Positions 42,430-54,385 of a DNA stretch of 64,000 nucleotides are shown piece after piece. Location of the stretch: positions 1,924,437-1,988,436 of the forward strand of contig NC_089281.1 in NCBI RefSeq assembly GCF_963678975.1, read 5' to 3'. The notes beneath the pieces were generated by a model that was not told the origin of the DNA, did not search any database, and worked only from the letters and a program-made list of their open reading frames with translations. Position 1 is the first letter of the stretch; every line of letters begins with the position of its first letter. The DNA is from Dysidea avara (lineage: Eukaryota; Porifera; Demospongiae; Dictyoceratida; Dysideidae). A program made the translations under genes and the position numbers.

Positions 42430-43442
42430 TGCAAGTTATTCTGTAGGGAATTCAGCTACAACCAGTTAATCTGATAGACAATTCAACTACAGGCAAGTCA
42501 CCCTGTAGAGAGTTCACCTAGAAACAAATCACCCTGTAGAGAGATCAGCTAGAAGAAGTCACCTTGTAGAGAGTTCAGCTACAAAGAATCCATCATGTAG
42601 AGAGTTCAGCTGCAAACAAATCACCCTGTAGGGAATTTCAGCTACGAAAAGATCACTCTGTAGAGAGTTCAGCTAGAAGAAATCACCTTGTAGAGAGCTC
42701 AGCTACAAGAAATCACCATGTAGAGAGTTCAGCTGCAACCAAATTATCTTGTGGAGAATTCAGCTACAAACAAATCACCCTGTAGAAAGATCAGCTAGAA
42801 GAAGTTACCTTTTTAGAGAATTCAGCTACAAAGAAACCATCATGTAGAGAGTTCAGCTACTAACAAGTCACTCTGTATAGAGATCAGGTAGAAGAAGTTA
42901 CCTTGTAGAGAGTTCAGCTACAAACAATTCACCCTGTACAGAGATTAGTTTGAAGAAGTTCTTTGCAGAGAGTTCAGCTACAAACAAATCACCCTGTATA
43001 AAGATCAGCTAGAAGAAGTCACCTTGTAGAGAGTTCAGTTACAAAGAAACCACCATGTAGAGAGTTCAGCTACAAACAAATCACCTGTAGAGAGTTCAGC
43101 TACAAACAAATCACCCTGTATAGAGAGATCAGCTAGAAGAAGTTACCTTGTAGAGAGTTCAGCTACAAACAATTCACCCTGTACAGAGATCAGATAGAAG
43201 AAATTACCTTGTGGAGAGTTCAGCTACAAAGAAACCATCATGTAGAGAGTTCAACTACAAACAAGTGACCCTGTAGAGACATCAACTAGAAGAAGTTACT
43301 TTGTAGAGAGTTCAGCTGCGAAGAAACCATCATGTAGAGAGTTCAGCTACAAACAAATCACCCTGTAGAAATATCAGCTAGAAGAAGTCACTTTGTAGAG
43401 TGTTCAGTTATAAAGAAACCACCATGTAGAGTGTTCTGCAAT
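42430..43442. repeat. Minisatellite of about 30-31 bp units with higher-order order
   Basis: About 33 units. Three unit types recur: A, GTTCAGCTACAAACAAATCA + CCCTGTAGAGA; B, GATCAGCTAGAAGAAGT + ACCTTGTAGAGA; C, GTTCAGCTACAAAGAAACCA + TCATGTAGAGA. They follow mostly as A-B-C or A-B. Length alternation between 30 and 31 shifts the frame, so it is not coding. Confidence 0.92.
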
Positions 43443-43601
43443 AAATATATGTATTATATATATATAATTTGTACATTTACTGATAAAATCAGAAATATTT
43501 AAGGTATTTAACATCTGCTTCATCTTTTCTTCTTCCTGTGGTAAAGAAAAGAAAATCCCCAAAGCCGGCCTATGGGGTACACAAACACAAAAAGAAGTGA
43601 A

Positions 43602-44007
43602 ATCTAATCAAAAACAGCTAAGCTGTAAAAAAAGGTGCGGCCCCAAAAAGGCCATGGTGAAAAAAGATGTGAAATCCAAGGTGGTGGCCAAGAAATGGCT
43701 GTGATGGTAGGTTAATGGTAAAAATTTTAATAACGACAATTCAGGTGAATTTTGTGTTCCAAGGTGGCGGCCAAGAAATGGCTGTGATGGTAGGTTAATG
43801 GTAAAAATTTTAATAACAACAGTTCAGGTGAATTTTGTGCCAAGACCAAGCGGCACCAAATTCACCTGATTGTCGTTATTAAAATTTTTGCCATTAACCT
43901 ACCGTAACAGCGATTTCTTGGCCGCCACCTTGGATTTCACATCTTTTTTCACCATGGCCTTTTTGGGGCCACACCTTTTTTTACAGCTTAGCTGTTTTTG
44001 ATTAGAT
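43602..44007. mobile_element. Foldback element with duplicated left arm
   Basis: Ends ATCTAATCAAAAACAGCTAA and complement. The left side carries the CAAGAAATGGCTGTGATGG to GGTGAATTTTGTG segment twice (about 86 bp apart); the right side carries its complement once. No ORF is credible although one strand stays open for 69 codons. Confidence 0.85.
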
Positions 44008-44913
44008 ATATAACTATAAAAATAATAGTGATCCCAATATCTATTTGTAATTTTTAACTTATATAGTTGCAGTGCATCCACATCTCTATATAAATAGCAC
44101 AAACTCAACTATCTGTCACCTGCATGTTGTCTTACTGAGTTAGAGAACAATGCAGCAGAAAATTATGAAGTAATGCTATTCTCTCTTAACTGATTTCTAT
44201 ATAAGACTTCTGCCATATATAGTTGTACAAGATTTCTTATTGGTCATCCTTCAGCTGTTTGAAGTGCTTTCAGCCATCAACAGCTTAATCAAGGCTAGTT
44301 TTGGCCTTGTACTTTCCCATTGCATGTGTTATACTTCCATTTGTGAATGCTCTTATTGAGTAATGAATAATATACATATAGCATTAAGCCTACAATTGTA
44401 AACACCTGTCTCCATCAAAGTGACCAAAGAATTTTGCTCATATTACAAGTGCATAACTTTGTGTTGTCACAGTATATTTCCCTCTTATAGATGCCTTGCT
44501 CTTATGAAGGTATGGTCATGCATGGATAATGCACCCACACTGTTTTCATTTCATAAAGGACATTTATTGGTACATAGGTACACAGCAATGGTGTTTTAGT
44601 GCAAACAATATAAACCAGGCTTTGACAGACAAAGGCTTGAAAACTTTGATTGATCATGACACATTAAAAACACATATCTAATTTGTTAACTTTAGCTGAT
44701 AGTGCTATATTGTCCAATGATTTTCAAACAATTATTTCATTGCATTGTGTGATGGCCTATATATTTCAAGGGAGAAAATTTTAGATCTCCATATAGTCTA
44801 ATACATAATTATTGGGATTGTTTGTTAATCTGCTAAAAAAATTAAATATTGCTCAACCTCAAAAATTTGCCCCTCTGTATAGGCTATATAGTAGAACGGT
44901 GGATATGGGCATT
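44008..44913. other. AT-rich spacer, no gene seen
   Basis: No structure recognised beyond AT-rich sequence. Confidence 0.4.
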
Positions 44914-45405
44914 TTAGTCAGGTTCACTATGTACTTTTGTTCAAATTTTATGGGGATTAGCAAACCTGTACATTTTTGGAAAGCTTAAAGCACGAGGAAT
45001 CTGAACATCAATGTTTACATTTGCACAGATTTCTGCAAAGTCAGCATTTTTAATTTCAAAATGGTAGCTAATAAAGTAAAAATTCCTGGTATATCAAATT
45101 TAATTTAAAACATAAAAGTTCAGTAATGAACTCAACGGATTCACTGGTGACATTTTTCACATCCCTATTCATTAGAGGTGATAATTAATCATGAATAATT
45201 AGAAATTTTACAAACAGAATAGAAGAGCATCTATTATGCTGCAATAACTCAGGAATAATTTTTTAGCAAAAAGAATTGAGGAATATTCCAGATTAAATGG
45301 ATGAGATCTATGTATAACTGGTGCAAAGTATAAGTTTGGATTCCACTGAAACAATTCAAGACTAAAAACAGCACAAAAGATTGAGTTACTCTAACAGAGC
45401 AGTCA
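44914..45405 (+). repeat. Left arm of long inverted repeat
   Basis: TTAGTCAGGTTCACTATGT through the ACTCTAACAGAGCAGTCA motif returns inverted at 47428-47928. A partial direct copy sits at 45676-45815. Divergence is moderate, so the structure is old. Confidence 0.75.
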
Positions 45406-46069
45406 CATATTCCAATGAAGCAGTCAATTTTGAGTCCATATTTCTAATGTAGCAGTCACTTTTGTGAAAATCCTAGCTAGTGTGCTTTTGTTAGGCATAT
45501 ATTTCAGGAGATTAGCTAATACTAGGTTTGAAAGAAAAACTGTAATTTGCATAAAACATGCTCCTTTAAAAAGGTAACTTTGAAAATTAGCAGTTGGCAA
45601 CTATGATTTCACCTTGACTAGATCCAAGAGTACTTTTGCACCAGTTGGTGGCATGCATTGACACAGTTAATTATGTCAAATATAACTTTGCTCAAACTTT
45701 ATGGGTCTACATAATTATTGTTAGAAAGCTGAGAGCATGGAGATCAGTGAAAATCAATGCTTACATTTATACAGATACCTACATGTTAGTCAATTAGCAG
45801 TTTGAAAATATCAGTCCATATGGTGTAAATTTCTCCATATGTGATCAGCCTCTTATTTGCAACAAACACTATTTCTATGTTCTCACACCAATTTGGAATC
45901 CATTGATAGCCTCTAAAGTGCTAAGAAACTGAATATGGCAGATAGTAATTGCATGAAACAAAGTGAATTATTAACATTGATATGTAGGGTATAGCTACGT
46001 ATAAAAACATCACAGATTTGTATCTACGTACATATACGTATATGCATTAATATCTAATACGGGATCATG

Positions 46070-46651
46070 CAGGAGCTTTCCAGTTCAAAGTGTCACCCTT
46101 AAAACCAGTCTCAATTTCCCTTTATGACAGCTTAGCAGCATTGGTTAGGCACAGCCAAGCTCAAAAATGTCTTCACACTAACCCCAAACTCGTTCTATAG
46201 CATTTACAAAAAATTTTTTAGCTAACAGAATTTTACACTGACTGACAGCCAAGTATAACTTGACATATGGACTTTATTTTTCCAACTGCAAACATACAAT
46301 ACATGTATCATGGGCTTGCCTTTGTCTTTGTGTTCTAGTTCTCTTTGCTGACAATGCAGGTGTCAATTCACACTATATAGTGTGATATGGCTCAACTGTG
46401 GCTGTGTAAGCTTATCGCCAGTATTTTCCATAGCAATATGATTGATAGTTGAGACACTTCTTATGCTGTTCTTTGTTTGCAATGCTGTGTAATGGTAAAA
46501 GCATAGCTGAACATGAAGTGTAATGGCTATCACCATTATTTTTTGCTTCATAATTGATAGTTGGGGCATGCGACCAGACATATATTTTGTCAGGTGCCCT
46601 TCTTCCTTTTAATGCAGTATATGCGTGGGTTCACCATTCATAATTATGTTA
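46070..46651. repeat. Dispersed repeat Q, copy 4
   Basis: Aligns with 3925-4550 through AACCAGTCTCAATTTCCCTT, TTGGTTAGGCAC and GCGTGGGTTCACCATTCATA. It is followed within 10 bp by a foldback arm. Confidence 0.65.
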
Positions 46652-46660
46652 GTCCTACAT

Positions 46661-46759
46661 TTAATCTCTATACTTCAGTCTAATACAGTAGTGAAAAAAG
46701 AGAGGTTGCATATATGCTGCAGTCGTGGTTATAGACTGAATGAAGTATAGGGATTAAAT
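46661..46759. mobile_element. Foldback element core
   Basis: TTAATCTCTATACTTCAGTC pairs with GACTGAATGAAGTATAGGGA across a centre of about 55 bp. A further segment, GTCCACTAGTATATATGC, links it to the element at 38639. Confidence 0.6.
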
Positions 46760-47427
46760 GTCCACTAGTATATATGCAGATGTATAGGTAACCTTTCTTC
46801 TTTCACAACTTCTTATAGCAATTCCCTACTTTTTGATCCCCTAATCCAACTTTAAAATTTTTATTTTTCCTTCTACTTGTATGTTTAAATCTTCATGTGT
46901 ACCACACAAACTATTCAAGGTAAATTGTTGCAATAGCACTAGCATTTTAGCGTGGAGCAGTTACTTGTAAGCCTGTCATTAAAAACATGTTGGCTAGATA
47001 TTTTATTACTGTGCCAAATGTCCTTTTTTATTTTTGTCATCTTCTGGATATAAGAATCACTCCATCGACAATGGCAAATATTTGGATCATTTAAAGATGT
47101 GTGATATGCAATCATTCTGTCACTGGAAAGCAAATTTTCATTGGATTAACAGTTAGCTAGGTAACATAATTTTCAAACATTTTGTATCAATTTTAACTTG
47201 TCAGTGCATGTCTATCCGGTGCATAAAATTGCTCTTGGTGATCAGAGTAAATTCACTGTTGCCAATTGTTTATGTGAAAAGGAAACTTCCTTTTTAGGGG
47301 AGAGTTAATTCCAATTACTGTAATTTTAAAATGAAAAATTGTTTCAAAATTTATCTAGTGCTAATTATGCTAAATATACGTAAGCACATTAGCAAAAAAA
47401 TGGGCTCAAAATTTGACTGCTTATAAG

Positions 47428-47928
47428 TGACTGCTTTATTAGAGTATCTAAATTTTCAGCCTTTTTTAGGTTTGAACGTTTTAGTAGAAGTCAAATTATA
47501 CTTTGCACTAGTTATAGCTACTTTACACCGGTTATACCCAAATAATCCAGAATATTTGTTCACTATATATTATTCCTGAATTATTGCAGTATAATAGGTG
47601 TTCTTCTATTTCCTTTGTAAAAACTTTCAATTATTCATGATTAACTGTCTCACTTCTAATGAATAGAGGTGTAAAAATGTCACTAGAGAATTTGTTGAAT
47701 TCATTTATTAAATTTTATGTCAAATTAAACTTGATCTGTTAGAATTTTCTTATTTTATTAGCTGTCACCTTGAAATTAAAAAAATGCTGAGCTTGCAGGA
47801 ATCTGTGCAAATGTAAACATTGATTTTCAAATTCCTCATGCTCTAAGCTTTCCCAAAATTGTATAGGTTTGCTAATCCTCATAAACTTTGAACAAAAGTG
47901 TATTCTTTGACATAGTGAACCTGACTAA
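47428..47928 (-). repeat. Right arm of long inverted repeat
   Basis: Reverse complement of 44914-45405 with about 20 percent differences by eye. The inner end carries GACTGCTTTATTAGAGTA, the same motif as on the other arm. Confidence 0.75.
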
Positions 47929-48039
47929 GATGAACAAGTTTATTATTCTTGGACAAGTCTTGACATTTGGTATTGACTGAATCAGCCCTGCACTTTTAAA
48001 ACACTGTGCCATAGTCCTAACGAAACCTTTATATTACTT

Positions 48040-49260
48040 ATTCTCTTACAGTATCTATCATTGTTGTCTTCTATTTGAGTGGAAGGCACATTGTATCACT
48101 CCTATTTTTTAAGTCCAGCGACAAAGCTGTAGTGTGACAAATTACCAACCTATATCTCTACTATGTATTGTCTCCAAGTGCTTGAGCTAATCATCTATGA
48201 GAATATTGTAACTCTCATCCATTTCTACTTGCCAATATGGTTTTATGAAAAGGCGATCTACATTACAACAGCTTTTGATTTTTCTTGATGATATCTATGA
48301 AAATACCAAAGCACAGACAGATGTCATTTATCTAGACTTTGCCAAAGCTTTTGATCAAGTCCCCAATAATGAAATGTTACTCAAGCTCTGGCAATTTGAT
48401 ATTCTGGCTGTGGTTCAGTTCTTATCATACCAACAGATGCCAATGTGTGTGCCTCAATGCATTTTCTTTGACAATGCAAAATGCTATAACCCTATCCTCC
48501 AACTACTAGATTCTCTCCAACTTCAACAAGATCTTGACACTACAAACAACACTCACTGAGACCTAGGCATTATCTTATCTACAGACCTCTCCATCACTAC
48601 AGTCACATTTCTGCTAAGGCTTACAAAATCCTCGGCTTACTTAGATGTGCTTTTGGCCATACTGCTAACATTCTGACCATAAAGTCCCTTTACTTAGCTT
48701 TAATAAGATCTCAACTTATTTATTGATTTATTGTTCCCCACTGTGGCACCCCTACCAGATTAACGATATTACTCTACTAGAAAGAATACAATGTCAGGCA
48801 ACTAAATATTATATTCTCAATGATTTTACATCTGACTATAAGAAACATCTTATAAATCTCAATGTATTTACTTGATCTCTATGGCATTCTCTTTTTTTGT
48901 TAAAACCGTTTGGAAAGCTTCAACATCAGGAACTATGTGGACTTCTGTATAAGCTTTCTACTAGATCATCAGTCAACAGCAAACTAAAACATGTATTCTC
49001 ATCTACCAACAAGCAAAGCAATTTTAGACTTCTAAGAATATACAATGCCTTACCTGCTCTAGATCTGAATCAATCTTTATTACTATCAAGACACACCTAA
49101 AGCAGTTTCTTTGGAATCATTTTACAACCAATTTTACTTCAGATGAATGATCCACACACCCTCCATTTTGTTTGTCCTTGTTCCATCTGTTCAAAGCATC
49201 CTCGTACACCCAACTTCAGTTCCTTTAAGTAATGTCACTAAAACAATACTTATATTATGA
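48040..49260 (+). pseudogene. Decayed LINE reverse transcriptase
   Basis: RT fragments in order with stops and frameshifts: HCITPIFKSS..., NYQPISLLCIVSK (from about 48095), LQQLLIFLDDIYENT, the catalytic block VIYLDFAKAFDQVP (near 48325-48365), then AKAYKILGLLRC and SLYLALIRSQLIY. The YADD region seems deleted. CR1/Jockey-like, old. Confidence 0.82.
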
Positions 49261-49507
49261 AGGTAAGTTATAGTATAGTTATTTGTAGTAGTAAGCAAAT
49301 AAGTATAAGTAAGTATTACGGGTGCTGGTACAAGTTACTAGTTACCTTTAGTGCAACTTGTAAATGTTCTTACACACACAACTTTTAATTGTACAAAATA
49401 ATGTATTTTACAACACTATAAAGCCTATATAATAATAAAAATAAATAAAGTGCTTATCTAATAACATTTCCCTGGCTATATAGGAGTAGAAGATGTTTAT
49501 TCTTATA

Positions 49508-49758
49508 TGTGACCGGATTTGCGAAAAGGTACCTTTTCCACACATTTGACATACCAGCAAACAAAATGATGTAACACTTGTTTCCTTATACTGATTAACT
49601 TGCTCTTAGTATCACAATGTAGCCAGATACTGTAGCTACATTCATTGAACATTTCAAGCAATTATATGCCACAATCAAAGAGTTATGAAGCTTTAAAGTT
49701 CAAAAAATGGGTCAAATTTTGTGTGTGAAAAAGGTACCTTTTCGCAAATCTGGTCACA
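49508..49758. mobile_element. MITE, TIR TGTGACCGGATTTGCGAAAA, TA duplication
   Basis: About 35-base TIRs TGTGACCGGATTTGCGAAAA..GGTACC / GGTACC..TTTTCGCAAATCTGGTCACA, flanked by TA on both sides, as for Tc1/mariner-type elements. Confidence 0.88.
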
Positions 49759-49918
49759 TATATAGATGTATTCACCCTATGTTCAAGCATTTTCCATTAT
49801 AAATGGTGAAGCATGCTCATTACACTATAGAGTCCAGTCATTTAAAACAAATCTGGCAGCTTTACGTTGGAACCATTTCTAACTTGTCGTTTTTATTGTA
49901 TTAGCGTATACATGTGTA

Positions 49919-49946
49919 TCTGTGTGTGTGTGTGTGTGTGTGTGTG
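49919..49946. repeat. (TG)n microsatellite
   Basis: About 14 TG units. Confidence 0.9.
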
Positions 49947-50854
49947 GTGGAATACAATGAAGTGTATAAGAATAATTGGTCCATTGGTCTTATGGCATGC
50001 TCAGAATTTAACATGATGTGGACACTGCCTAGGATTTATTTGCATGGACAGAAGTAACTTACATGTAGTTTTGTGAATATGCCTGGACTGAGAGGTAGAT
50101 TCTGACTTATTGTGATTTACTGTTGTATAATTTGTACTGTTATGTGCTGATCTGGTACAGGTTGTGCCTTTAGCAGTACATCATATTCATATTACTGTAT
50201 GAGGTATCTTTGTGTAGAGTTCAAAGGTAGCCATGCATTTATTTGGTTGTTAAATGTTCAGATTGAACAACATTTAATCATGACATTTAAGCTTTTGTTC
50301 ATGGCCAATCAGATACTTTTACTAGGCCCTCTTGCAGTTTCACAAGTATAGTATATAGTACTACTAATTACAGTGTTTTCATAGCTGCGTTTCATGGACC
50401 TGTGTGTTTTTATTGCACACAGGCAAAGCCCACATTAATGGTCTGTGAATGAGTGATGGGTAACATAAATTTCTGGTAGAAAATTATCCATAAAATTGTT
50501 GGTATGGTTCAGTGTATTTACTATGAAAACATTGTCATGAAAGATGTATATACTAACTTAATGTCCGGACTCCTAAAGTACCATAGTAGCCTTAGCTTAC
50601 ATGGATAATTAGGATATACTGATAATCAAGGCATGTCCTATGAGCTAGTACCAGCATGTACATAATTACACAGACTCTACTGTACAATCATTTAAAATTA
50701 TGCATGTGCCTAACAATTATGAGTGTTCGGTGCATTTAAACTTTGAAGTTTATTACAAACAATGCATGCAGTGAAAATAACATTTTATAGCCTGAACATT
50801 ATCTGGGGCATGTCTTCAGAAGATGTATAGAAGTTTAGATTCAATTATTATTAG
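49947..50854. other. No gene or element recognised
   Basis: AT-rich sequence with stops in all frames. Confidence 0.4.
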
Positions 50855-50907
50855 TGCATATGGAGTTTGAAGCATGCATACATACATGCTTCAAACTCCA
50901 CTGCATA
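50855..50907. repeat. Short near-perfect hairpin
   Basis: TGCATATGGAGTTTGAAGCA(TG) pairs with (CA)TGCTTCAAACTCCACTGCAT A across an 8-base loop. The stem is 22 to 23 bp with one bulge. Confidence 0.8.
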
Positions 50908-53107
50908 TAACATTCATTGTTAAAGTTACCCCACTCTTTGCCCTGCTCCACCACCTCTAGATCTGCTGCAGTTATCAGTCATTTTTATCTCATTTTTGTT
51001 ATGTAAGTCTGTAAAGGTACTAAACGCTAACACATTATTATACAAAATTATTAGTTTATAATTGGAATTTTTCAAAGAAGTGATCATGTCAAAACAACTT
51101 TTGGTTGATAGCATTGTCTGAGACAGTACAATAGACTTGGTCATTTAATTTATAGACTAAGAGTTCCTTGCATGTTAGTAATATCAGTGTAGTAGTCACT
51201 TGACTATAACTTAACAATGCACTCCTCAGCTTACTGCAGAATAATTCCTCCTATAGGTATTAAAATTACGAGGGTAGCAAAAAGTTGGTGGTTTCCATGC
51301 ATACTTTGTACACAGATGTAGGGACCTGGGGGAACAACCCCAAGCATTCTGAACATATAGTTCATAATATAATAGCTAGGTCAAAATAACCACATTAGAA
51401 TTATTCCATGGATGCCAGGGATCTTGCCATGCCATTCAGACCAAAGAAATGAAACCAAAACAATTGAGCAGTATATTGATTTGTTTGTTGATCCAGCAAC
51501 TTAAAACAGCACTGAAAAGGTGGCTGCAGTTTTAAATTACCAAACCATTCTCATGCAGCCAAAAAAATTGTTTCTCAGTACAAGTAATCAACAACTGTGC
51601 CAATCTGTATACCTTGAGGTCAGCAAGTTGAAAATCATTAGACTAATAATATAGTCACTTGCGGTTGTTCACAACACACACTCATGTATATAGGATACAC
51701 CGCATTACTTTTAGCTGCATCCTTAACACTCAATGTTAGTGAAGAGATCTAAATCCAAATGCATATCCTAATTCTCTAATTAAATGTGTAAAGCTCAAGC
51801 CTCCTTTATATTTATGGTATTCCTGTGAATCTCAGTGACTGTTCTATTAGAGTAGTTTTTGACTGTTCTATTGGAGTATCTCAATCTACATCCTTCCTTG
51901 ACTCAAGGGTGGATTAAGAAGGGTGCTTGGGATGATGAAGCATCCTCCTCCCTACGTGCATGCTGGCTAGGAAGCTAGTATATACAGGTTACAGTACTGA
52001 TGAAATCGCAACTGAAGCATGCAAACATGAGCAATGAAAAAATGGAAAGAGCAAGAGGAAGACCTAATTTCTCCTATTAGGAGTAAAATTGTTAGCTAAA
52101 AAGCTTGTAAACATTCTAATAAAACAATCAACTACTCTAAGAGCACATCAATCATTGAAACAAATACTGGAGTGGCTGGGCTTTTCTTCTTGACTTTGAA
52201 GCTAAATAATTAAACATCTTACAGCTTCTGTAGGTTACACTCCATAGGCAGTAAAAACAGGGGGCAGGGAGGCCATGGTGTTCCCCCACACTTTTATTGG
52301 CCACTGCATTTGTGACAGAAAAATCAAAACATAGCCTACTAGAAAAAGACCAGTCAATCACTCCAATAGAACAGTCACATTTACATCTATTCATAAACTG
52401 TGAATGTCTGGTTTTTTTCTGTAATGACACAATGACAATATAGTTAGTACTACCTCAGAACTTCAAAAGTCAGATTTTTCCTGCATGGGGCATGCCCCCC
52501 CCCCCCCCCCCCCTAGATAGGATCCATTTCTGCTTTCATGCTACAAATGTCATCTGGTACATGTATACTAAGTTCAGTCAAAATTATTACTAAATTCAAT
52601 CTCAATTCAAGCTCCCCAATGGAGCATGCATGCACATGCACTGCAGTACCTTAGTAATTGTATACATCTGTTGTCACTTTTCTCACCCCCTCCCCACTAT
52701 AGATACCCTGTTAGCACCACCATTTTAGATTCGCCCCTGCTTGCGTTCCCCCTTCATCCATTCTATAAGGAGTCAATGTAAGTCTTTTATCTGTACTGCA
52801 ATAAGTGCTTATGTCCAGTTCCTTTACTGCAAACTACCTATATGTAACTTTGGTGTTTCTATTGCAATTAAACCATTAAGGCTGGCAAAGTGGTTTCTGG
52901 ACTGACCCCAAGAAATCCCCTCCCCACACACTCCTGAAAATATCTTCTCAGAATCTACGATTTCTTCATCCTCATTAGCATTTGCAAAGGAGTTGGTACA
53001 CAGTGCTTGCTATTGAGTAGTTACAATGTCATGACTGCTCTATTAGAGTATCTATGCAGTGACGTGAATTCCGTTCCATTCCCGATTCCTGTTCCAGTAG
53101 AATATAA
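50908..53107. other. No gene seen; scattered motif copies and a poly-C tract
   Basis: GCAGTC-type motif copies lie at 51837-51887, 52359-52379 and 53032-53054. A poly-C run of about 17 lies at 52497-52513. A possible degenerate TIR pair (AAGGGTGGATTAAG at 51905; TTTAGATTCGCCCCT at 52724) might bound an 830-bp element. Confidence 0.4.
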
Positions 53108-53240
53108 TTGATTCGACCGATTTTTGCGATTGATAGTACAATTCGATCAATTTTTGCTATCGATAGTACAATTCAATCAATTTTTGCTATCAATGGTACA
53201 ATTCGGTCAATTTTTGCGATCGATGGTACATTTCAATTAA
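53108..53240. repeat. 30-bp tandem repeat, left part
   Basis: Four units of the form CGATAGTACAATTCGATCAA + TTTTTGCGAT. Related units resume at 54330-54385, on the far side of the endonuclease fragment. Confidence 0.85.
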
Positions 53241-53450
53241 TTTTAAATTTTTTTTATAGCAATTTTTTTTGAAGATATAAAGAAAATAAGATTAGAACAT
53301 ACAAATAAACAGTTAAACAATTAAATCAAAAACTGAGTCTCTGATTGCACCAAGGCCACAAGAGCACTTTTGATGTAATGACCTTGTGAAGATCGCGCTC
53401 CTCTAATGCACTGGATTGCTGAACGCAGCAAACAAAATGACAATCTACAT

Positions 53451-54332
53451 CTAAATCCATCCTAGTACTGTGGCATAAGACAACAAACTCGCCAATCGCT
53501 TGTAAAATACACTGGCTTCATGGCCCATTCCCCCGGAAGCAGAGAACACTAGAGGGGTAAAAGAACTGTGTTCCACTTCACGGATTCGCAACTCATAAGC
53601 TCTCTTCTTTGTTATTTCGTATTTCCTGTAACATGACTGAAGGATGGTTCCACTGTTGGATGGTGCAAGTGGGTTAAAAACTCTGATGTCCATATAACAT
53701 TTTTCATAACGACCACCCCAAAATCCATTCATGGCAATGTCCAAGCGTGCGCCATCCTGAGTGTTGGCAGTCTTCTGTTGAAACCTTTCATCACTTAGAG
53801 GCTGCAGATGAGGCTCAACCTCCACATCATGGCACACTTCAGATAATTCAGCTGTGATATCCCTTACTTCGTTGTGGCGTATTGAAGGGAATCCACCCTT
53901 TGGACAGGATAGGGCATGATTAACAGAAAAGTTGGTACCACACGCACAGTGGGAAGGTGTATGAGAGGGCATCCAGCCATACCTCAAAGCAAGGGCATCT
54001 TGAAAGGCAGTCTTGTGTAGGGAGAAACCATGTTCCTGCACAGGTAGGGCAGTAAGCCAGCTATAAGCACCCTTTTCCTGTGCTAAAGTAACAGCCCTCT
54101 GAAGAGTGGGAGTAAGCTTAGAGAACAGTTCCTTAGAAAGAGTGGACAAATTGATAGTCTTGGATTGTTTAATTTCAAGCTTACGGGAGTACAGACTACA
54201 ACGAGTACTGGCAGTATAGCCAAAATTCTGTGATAAAATGAGTGATCGTAAGGGTGATGTGACATAAATTGAAGCAGAAAACTCAATAGATGATAAAGAA
54301 TCAGGTGCAACAATGCCTAGACCACCAAATCT
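53451..54332 (-). pseudogene. C-terminal R2-like endonuclease module of a non-LTR retroelement
   Basis: An open frame of about 294 codons on the complementary strand. It begins RFGGLGIVAPDSLSS (a post-RT region), then has a zinc-knuckle arrangement C180-x-C182-x7-H190-x3-C194 (numbered in the 344-codon open frame), RHN at 203-205, then a restriction-like endonuclease pattern ARLDI (D249) and YMDIRVFNP (D266). CCHC plus RHN plus a PD-(D/E)xK-like core is the arrangement in R2-type LINEs. The reverse transcriptase is missing. The frame is intact, which is notable for a fragment. Confidence 0.65.
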
Positions 54333-54385
54333 ATCGATGGTACAATTTGATCGATTTTTCCGATCGATGATAAAAATCAATCGAT
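54330..54385. repeat. 30-bp tandem repeat, right part
   Basis: CTATCGATGGTACAATTTGA and following words match the units at 53108-53240. Confidence 0.7.

Larger units (their letters stand above)
45406..47427. other. Interior of long inverted repeat; no gene
   Basis: Contains a third partial arm copy (45676-45815), repeat Q copy 4 (46070-46651) and a foldback element (46661-46759 core). No transposase-like frame seen. Confidence 0.5.

Noticed and set aside
42430..43442. CRISPR-like array of regular repeats
   Set aside because: Units are contiguous without unique spacers, vary by type, and the context is eukaryotic. It is a minisatellite.
43899..44108. Lys-rich 69-residue open frame
   Set aside because: It lies entirely in the arm of a foldback element and reads its repeat sequence.
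51905..52738. Possible 830-bp element with AAGGGTGGATTAAG ends
   Set aside because: The two ends match at only about two-thirds of positions and no flank duplication is convincing.
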